A stretch of 64,000 nt of DNA from Bacillus yapensis. GTDB taxonomy: Bacteria > Bacillota > Bacilli > Bacillales > Cytobacillaceae. This document shows, piece after piece, positions 60,050 to 64,000 of the stretch. The DNA lies in the NCBI RefSeq assembly GCF_005280205.1, contig NZ_SUND01000003.1:1-64000 (forward strand), given 5' to 3'. Both the position numbers and the translations under genes were made by a program. Every line of letters starts with the position of its first letter. The stretch's first letter is position 1. The notes beneath the pieces were generated by a model, which saw nothing but the letters and a program-made list of their open reading frames with translations, did not search any database and was not told where the DNA came from.

Positions 60050-61200
60050 TTTGTTACTACCCCCTTTGCAATTTTCTGTAAAGATTCTTCCAATGAATTG
60101 GTTACATATAACCCTGTATTTTGGAGCATCTTTTTTGCTTTTTCGAAATTATTACCTTCCAATCTTATTATCCATTCTACATGTCTAGTAAAAATCACCT
60201 GACTCTTCGCCTTTAATAAGGTTTCGACAAACTCCTCTAAATCAGTAATACCTGCAAAGATACTGACAAAAATACAATTTATATTTTTACATCCTTTAAA
60301 TTTTTCAAGCATTAAAACTAACCTTGTCGAGTCACCTTTCAGTTGCCCAGACCGAACATCTGAAAAATTAATAGGGTTTATCCCCCTATAACTTAATTCA
60401 TCAATAGTTGCCATTGTTAAACCGGCTCCTGTTGTAATCAATCCTACTGTTCCGTATGGATTCAACAGCACAAAATCAAAACCATAATTGTATTTATACC
60501 AGGCTTGTGGATATACTTGAGGCATTTCATTAATAATTTTTTGTAGTACGGGTTGGCGAGAAACAGCATTATCATCCATATATAAATGGACATCTAAAAT
60601 TTGAATACTACCATCATTAGTCAAAACGAGAGGATTAATTTCCAATAGTTCACAATCGTACTTCCAAAAAAGTGAATACAATTGTTGAATCATTTTCATA
60701 AATTGATTCAAATACACTCTTGGAACGTTAGCTTTAGCTAACATTTTCCCTAACCTGTGTTCCTCCAATCCATTCTGAATAGGAATTGGATAAGTTAATA
60801 ATGTAGTAGAATCATTTCTCTCTTCTACTTCGACACCTCCGTTCGAACTAAAAAGCATAATAATCTCTTTAGCTTGTAAATTTAATGTAAAACTTAGATA
60901 ATATTCTTTCAGAATTTCAATTGGCTCCTCAGCTAAAATACTTTCAATCCTTTTTCCATTAAGATCTTTACCTATTTTTTTCTCATACCAATCTTCTGCT
61001 TCTTCAACGCTATAAATAAATTGAATTCCACCCGATTTCCCCCTGCCTCCAATTAATGTTTGAGCTTTAAATATCAAAGGTAAGCCAATCTCTTGGATGG
61101 CATACTGAATTGTCAGTCTATTCTTGATCAAAACGGACTTTGGTACTGGTAACCTCTCATCCCGTAAAATCTGCTTGGCATCATACTCAAAAAGTCTCAT
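60046..61200 (-). CDS. SucC-like CoA ligase beta subunit
   Basis: This 384-aa protein has an N-terminal ATP-grasp domain beginning MRLFEYDAKQILRDERLPVP, with FKAQTLIGGRGKSGGIQFIY (about residues 44-63) and metal-binding Glu/Asn in LLEINPLVLTNDG (about 183-195), then a CoA-ligase domain. In the latter the canonical gamma-loop GGI appears as VSIFAGITDLEEFVE (about 310-324), and TTGAGLTMATIDEL replaces the usual nucleotide-contact segment. These changes suggest an acyl substrate other than succinate. GGAGG precedes ATG 61200. It is first in an operon with the alpha-like subunit, acyl-CoA dehydrogenase homologue and MFS gene. Confidence 0.85.
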   Translation of the reverse strand: MRLFEYDAKQILRDERLPVPKSVLIKNRLTIQYAIQEIGLPLIFKAQTLIGGRGKSGGIQFIYSVEEAEDWYEKKIGKDLNGKRIESILAEEPIEILKEYYLSFTLNLQAKEIIMLFSSNGGVEVEERNDSTTLLTYPIPIQNGLEEHRLGKMLAKANVPRVYLNQFMKMIQQLYSLFWKYDCELLEINPLVLTNDGSIQILDVHLYMDDNAVSRQPVLQKIINEMPQVYPQAWYKYNYGFDFVLLNPYGTVGLITTGAGLTMATIDELSYRGINPINFSDVRSGQLKGDSTRLVLMLEKFKGCKNINCIFVSIFAGITDLEEFVETLLKAKSQVIFTRHVEWIIRLEGNNFEKAKKMLQNTGLYVTNSLEESLQKIAKGVVTN

Positions 61201-61469
61201 TCTTCTAAATTCCTCCTAGTACCAATTATGTGGCTATTAAATTACTGAAATATTCCATCATCGTTTTATATTGAAACCCCTTTCATTAAAACAGATACAC
61301 ATTTTAACAAAATCATATAAAAGAGTTTTATATTATGAACACTAATATTTGCACAAAATATGATGCGATTCTGTAAAGAAGTACAATCCTATACTTGAGT
61401 CATATTTGATATCTCCTAAAAACTTTTGGAGTTTATTTTGACTTAATCATTAAGATGGTACAAAGAACT
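61201..61469. other. Non-coding region upstream of the CoA-ligase operon
   Basis: About 270 bp with no supported gene. It should contain the promoter of the minus-strand ligase operon. I see no clear riboswitch or operator. Confidence 0.4.
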
Positions 61470-61506
61470 AAAAAAGGTTTAACTAAGAAATACCTCAGTC
61501 AAACCA
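61470..61506 (-). terminator. Terminator after the TcuA-like gene
   Basis: On the minus strand GGTTTGACTGAG pairs with CTTAGTTAAACC (one G-T pair and one mismatch) around a short loop, then T6. It separates the flavoprotein gene from the CoA-ligase operon. Confidence 0.8.
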
Positions 61507-61521
61507 AATTCTGGTCATTTC

Positions 61522-63039
61522 TTAGCCAAATACGGTGCTATTCCTCTTCTCTGAAAATTTGGCAGCATGATTACCAGCAACTTTCCCAAAGACAGAACCT
61601 GCCATTAGGCCAGTACCACCAGGATAATTGAAATAGAATAAACCACCTACCAATTCACCTGCTGCATATAGCCCAGGAATGGAGGTTTCAGCTGTATCTT
61701 GAACTTCACAATTATTATTTATTTTTAGTCCTCCGAATGTAAAAGTAATCCCACAGGTAACCTGATAAGCTTCAAATGGTCCTTGATCAATCGTATTAGC
61801 CCAATTTGTTTTCGGTATATCAAGTCCTTTTGTTGAACGTCCATCCTTAATATTTGGATTAAATGGAATATCTGTTTGTACAGCTTCATTATATTGTTTG
61901 ATATATTCTAAGAAACCCTCTGGATCTACACCTTCCATTTTTTGAGCAAGTTCTTCTAGAGTATTAGCTTTTACTTTTGTAACTTGTTTAATTCGGTATT
62001 CATCTCTTAATAAATGAGTAACTTTTTGGTCAAAAATTTGCCATGCAAACTGACCTGGTTGTTCTAAAATGACACGACCATATTTTGCATACGTATAGTT
62101 TCGGAAATCTGCTCCTTCATCCACAAACCTTTTACCAGTCGCGTTTATCATAATTCCAAATGGGTAACTATGCTTCTGAAATCCGTCACCTACTGTAAGA
62201 TCACCATGTTCCGGTGCATTAAAATCCCAACCGACCGCATGAGAACCAGACCAATGCCCGTAAGATCTTGCACCAATATCTAATGCCATTTTAATCCCAT
62301 CACCTGTATTAAAACGGGTTCCACGTACTTTGGCTAGTTCCCATCCAGGACCCAAATAGCGAGTTCTCATTTCTGTATTCGCTTGGAATCCCCCGGAAGC
62401 TAGTATAACAGCATTACATTTTATGTTTACGGTTTTTCCTTTCAATTTCAGTTTTACTCCGTATACTCCATCATCATTACTAAGTAAAGTTGTTGCATGT
62501 GCATCATATAAGACTTTAATGTCTTCTTTTTCCGCAGCTTCATGTAATGCATCTACCAACCCAGGACCGCCACCAATAGCTTCAACTGTTAAGCCACCCC
62601 AAAATTTGAATTTCCCATCCACTTTAAAAGCTTGTCTTCCATAGATTGGAGCAAATCGAATTTTTTTAGAGCGCATCCAAATCATCGTGTCCAAACTTTC
62701 ACTCGTTAGAATCTCTGCCAAATCGGCATCAGTGCGATATTGAGTTACTCTACACATATCCTCATAAAACTGTTCTTCTGTATATGTTCCAAAATCAGTA
62801 GATTCAATTTCTTCTTCCGTCAAATCAGGTACAACCTTAAGTAAATCCTCAACTCCACTATAGGCAAATCGGATCGCTCCAGCAGTAAAAGTACTATTTC
62901 CACCCCGTTCTTTTTTGGGAGATTTCTCCAAAACAATTACATTTGCCCCTTGTTCCCTAGCTGATAATGCTGCACACATCGCAGCATTTCCGGCACCAAC
63001 AACTATTACATCTGTCGTATATAAAAATTTTTCATCCAT
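61522..63039 (-). CDS. TcuA-like FAD-dependent dehydrogenase
   Basis: This 505-aa flavoprotein of the fumarate reductase/succinate dehydrogenase flavoprotein superfamily is most like tricarballylate dehydrogenase TcuA. The N-terminal FAD motif is VIVVGAGNAAMCAALSAREQ (about residues 11-30) and then VIVLEKSPKKERGGNSTFTA. ILASGGFQANTEMRTRYLGP lies at about 211-230, and the C-terminal FYFNYPGGTGLMAGSVFGKV at about 471-490 closes the FAD site. TcuA oxidises tricarballylate to cis-aconitate, and TctABC-type import with TcuA is a known pairing. Here it has its own promoter and terminator. GGGGAGG precedes ATG 63039. Confidence 0.87.
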   Translation of the reverse strand: MDEKFLYTTDVIVVGAGNAAMCAALSAREQGANVIVLEKSPKKERGGNSTFTAGAIRFAYSGVEDLLKVVPDLTEEEIESTDFGTYTEEQFYEDMCRVTQYRTDADLAEILTSESLDTMIWMRSKKIRFAPIYGRQAFKVDGKFKFWGGLTVEAIGGGPGLVDALHEAAEKEDIKVLYDAHATTLLSNDDGVYGVKLKLKGKTVNIKCNAVILASGGFQANTEMRTRYLGPGWELAKVRGTRFNTGDGIKMALDIGARSYGHWSGSHAVGWDFNAPEHGDLTVGDGFQKHSYPFGIMINATGKRFVDEGADFRNYTYAKYGRVILEQPGQFAWQIFDQKVTHLLRDEYRIKQVTKVKANTLEELAQKMEGVDPEGFLEYIKQYNEAVQTDIPFNPNIKDGRSTKGLDIPKTNWANTIDQGPFEAYQVTCGITFTFGGLKINNNCEVQDTAETSIPGLYAAGELVGGLFYFNYPGGTGLMAGSVFGKVAGNHAAKFSEKRNSTVFG

Positions 63040-63317
63040 GTAATTTCCTCCCCTGAATCATTATACCTTTATGTTAATCGAATATTTAGAATAAATAAAA
63101 TTCCATTCTTTTATCCGTTTCCATAAAAAAAAGTAATACCACCATTAAACAAACATAGAATCCATTCAAGCTCACTATACTCACATATTAGAATTTAGAA
63201 AACGTTATGTCGACTAAGACTCATATATCCAAATACCCGTCATAAATTTATATAGTACAGGTTGGACAGACATTCAATTTGGCTCAATTAGAACTTACAA
63301 AAAAGGAGTAATTAATT
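63040..63317. other. Divergent intergenic region between the TcuA-like gene and terC
   Basis: No gene. It holds the divergent promoters. I looked for the manganese (yybP-ykoY) riboswitch often found before terC genes and did not see its conserved elements. Confidence 0.4.
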
Positions 63318-63320
63318 TTG

Positions 63321-64000
63321 ATGGAGTTCCTTCAAGAAACATTCAATCATTTTGGTACATTTTTTTCTTTAGATTCATTAAAGCAAGTGTTGTTTGATCC
63401 GGCTAACTGGGGAATCATTGGGACTCTTATCATCCTTGAAGGATTATTATCCGCAGACAACGCCCTCGTGTTAGCCATGATGGTCAAGCATTTGCCGGAA
63501 GAACAAAGAAGGAAAGCACTTTTTTATGGAATTATTGGTGCTTATTTTTTCCGTTTCCTCATAATTGGACTAGGACTTTCCATCATCCATATTGGATGGA
63601 TTAAAATTGTCTGCGGTCACTATTTGCTATTTCTAGTATTACAGAACCTCTTTCAGAAAAATGATGATGATGACGATGTTGCGACGAAAAAAATGGGATT
63701 TTGGAAAACCGTGTTAACCGTGGAATTGGTGGATATTACATTTAGCTTTGATAGTGTACTTGCGGCATTTGGCGTTTCTAATCAGGAATGGGTTTTACTC
63801 TTAGGAGGAATCTTGGGGATATTAATGATGCGGGGTGTTGCTAGATTATTTCTTGCATTGATTGACAGAGTGCCTGAATTGGAAACTACTGCTTTTGTGC
63901 TTATTGGTGTAATTGGTCTAAAAATGATTGGTACCGCATTTGGCTTTCATATGGAAGACATCTTATTCTTTAGTGTATTAATCACGATCTTCTTCGGAAC
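63321..64000 (+). CDS. TerC family membrane protein (5' part, runs off right edge)
   Basis: Partial gene, 226 codons visible. It encodes an integral membrane protein of the TerC/YkoY/YceF family, linked to manganese export and metal loading of exoenzymes in Bacillus. Visible motifs are the first conserved acidic helix ILEGLLSADNALVLAMMVKH (about residues 34-53) and the second, VELVDITFSFDSVLAAFGVS (about 134-153), with the paired Asp/Asn expected for metal transport, plus a His/Asp-rich loop QKNDDDDDV between them. GGAG lies 12 nt before ATG 63321, and TTG 63318 is an in-frame alternative at better spacing. Confidence 0.92.
   Translation, partial: MEFLQETFNHFGTFFSLDSLKQVLFDPANWGIIGTLIILEGLLSADNALVLAMMVKHLPEEQRRKALFYGIIGAYFFRFLIIGLGLSIIHIGWIKIVCGHYLLFLVLQNLFQKNDDDDDVATKKMGFWKTVLTVELVDITFSFDSVLAAFGVSNQEWVLLLGGILGILMMRGVARLFLALIDRVPELETTAFVLIGVIGLKMIGTAFGFHMEDILFFSVLITIFFG

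Noticed and set aside
63100-63320. yybP-ykoY manganese riboswitch upstream of the TerC gene
   Set aside because: Expected from the family but the conserved loops are not visible.

Overview
The window is a stretch of chromosome from a low-GC, endospore-forming member of the Bacillaceae. It carries spoIIM and an mciZ-like gene, a Fur close to that of Bacillus subtilis, a proline T-box, LexA boxes of the Bacillus type, and strong GGAGG-type ribosome binding sites. The backbone follows the B. subtilis order drm-xerD-yqzK-fur-spoIIM-yqxK-nudF-mciZ-yqkF-yqkE-yqkD-yqkB-yqjX/yqjW-yqjQ-yqjP-proI-namA-rnz-zwf-gndA-polY1, interrupted by several accessory blocks. The genus cannot be fixed from the sequence alone.

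Layout. 1-362: right end of an IS1182-type insertion sequence. 384-10163: the core block, with nucleoside catabolism (pdp, punA, deoB), xerD, yqzK, fur, spoIIM, an EndoQ-type nuclease, nudF, mciZ, an aldo/keto reductase and yqkE. 10205-18666: thiolase, a small conserved-looking ORF, an ABC exporter behind a leader peptide, a likely non-autonomous mobile cassette (13668-14582) that splits a terminator, small membrane proteins, a HAD phosphatase, an acetyltransferase, a frameshifted lipoprotein and a YqkD-like hydrolase. 18824-22710: a TetR regulator facing a Tat-linked GMC dehydrogenase operon (small membrane protein, Tat-signal subunit, frameshifted FAD subunit, TatA). 22766-34148: yqkB, a LexA-boxed Y-family polymerase with its YolD partner, a partly duplicated short-chain dehydrogenase around a methyltransferase, yqjP, proI under T-box control, namA, rnz, zwf, and two intergenic minisatellites. 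34207-41058: an accessory insert between zwf and gndA containing an efflux MFS and a SipW / SipW-dependent-substrate cluster with a SinR-like operator. 41177-44296: gndA and polY1.

44819-63039 is a large carboxylate-catabolism island. A LysR regulator faces a ten-gene operon (aldolase, RraA-like, nitroreductase, aldehyde dehydrogenase, ThDP decarboxylase, Ldh2-type dehydrogenase, TctABC importer, D-2-hydroxyacid dehydrogenase). A second operon encodes a SucC/SucD-like acyl-CoA ligase, an acyl-CoA dehydrogenase homologue that lacks the usual catalytic glutamate, and an MFS transporter. A TcuA-like flavoprotein stands alone behind its own terminator. Together they look like uptake, oxidation at C2, decarboxylation, CoA activation and further breakdown of a small hydroxy- or oxo-carboxylate. 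The substrate cannot be read from the sequence, but several parts recall organosulfur-acid pathways. The window ends inside a TerC-family membrane protein gene.

Two genes (near 17218 and 21955) are broken by single-base losses in short A runs, so either recent decay or assembly indels should be considered.
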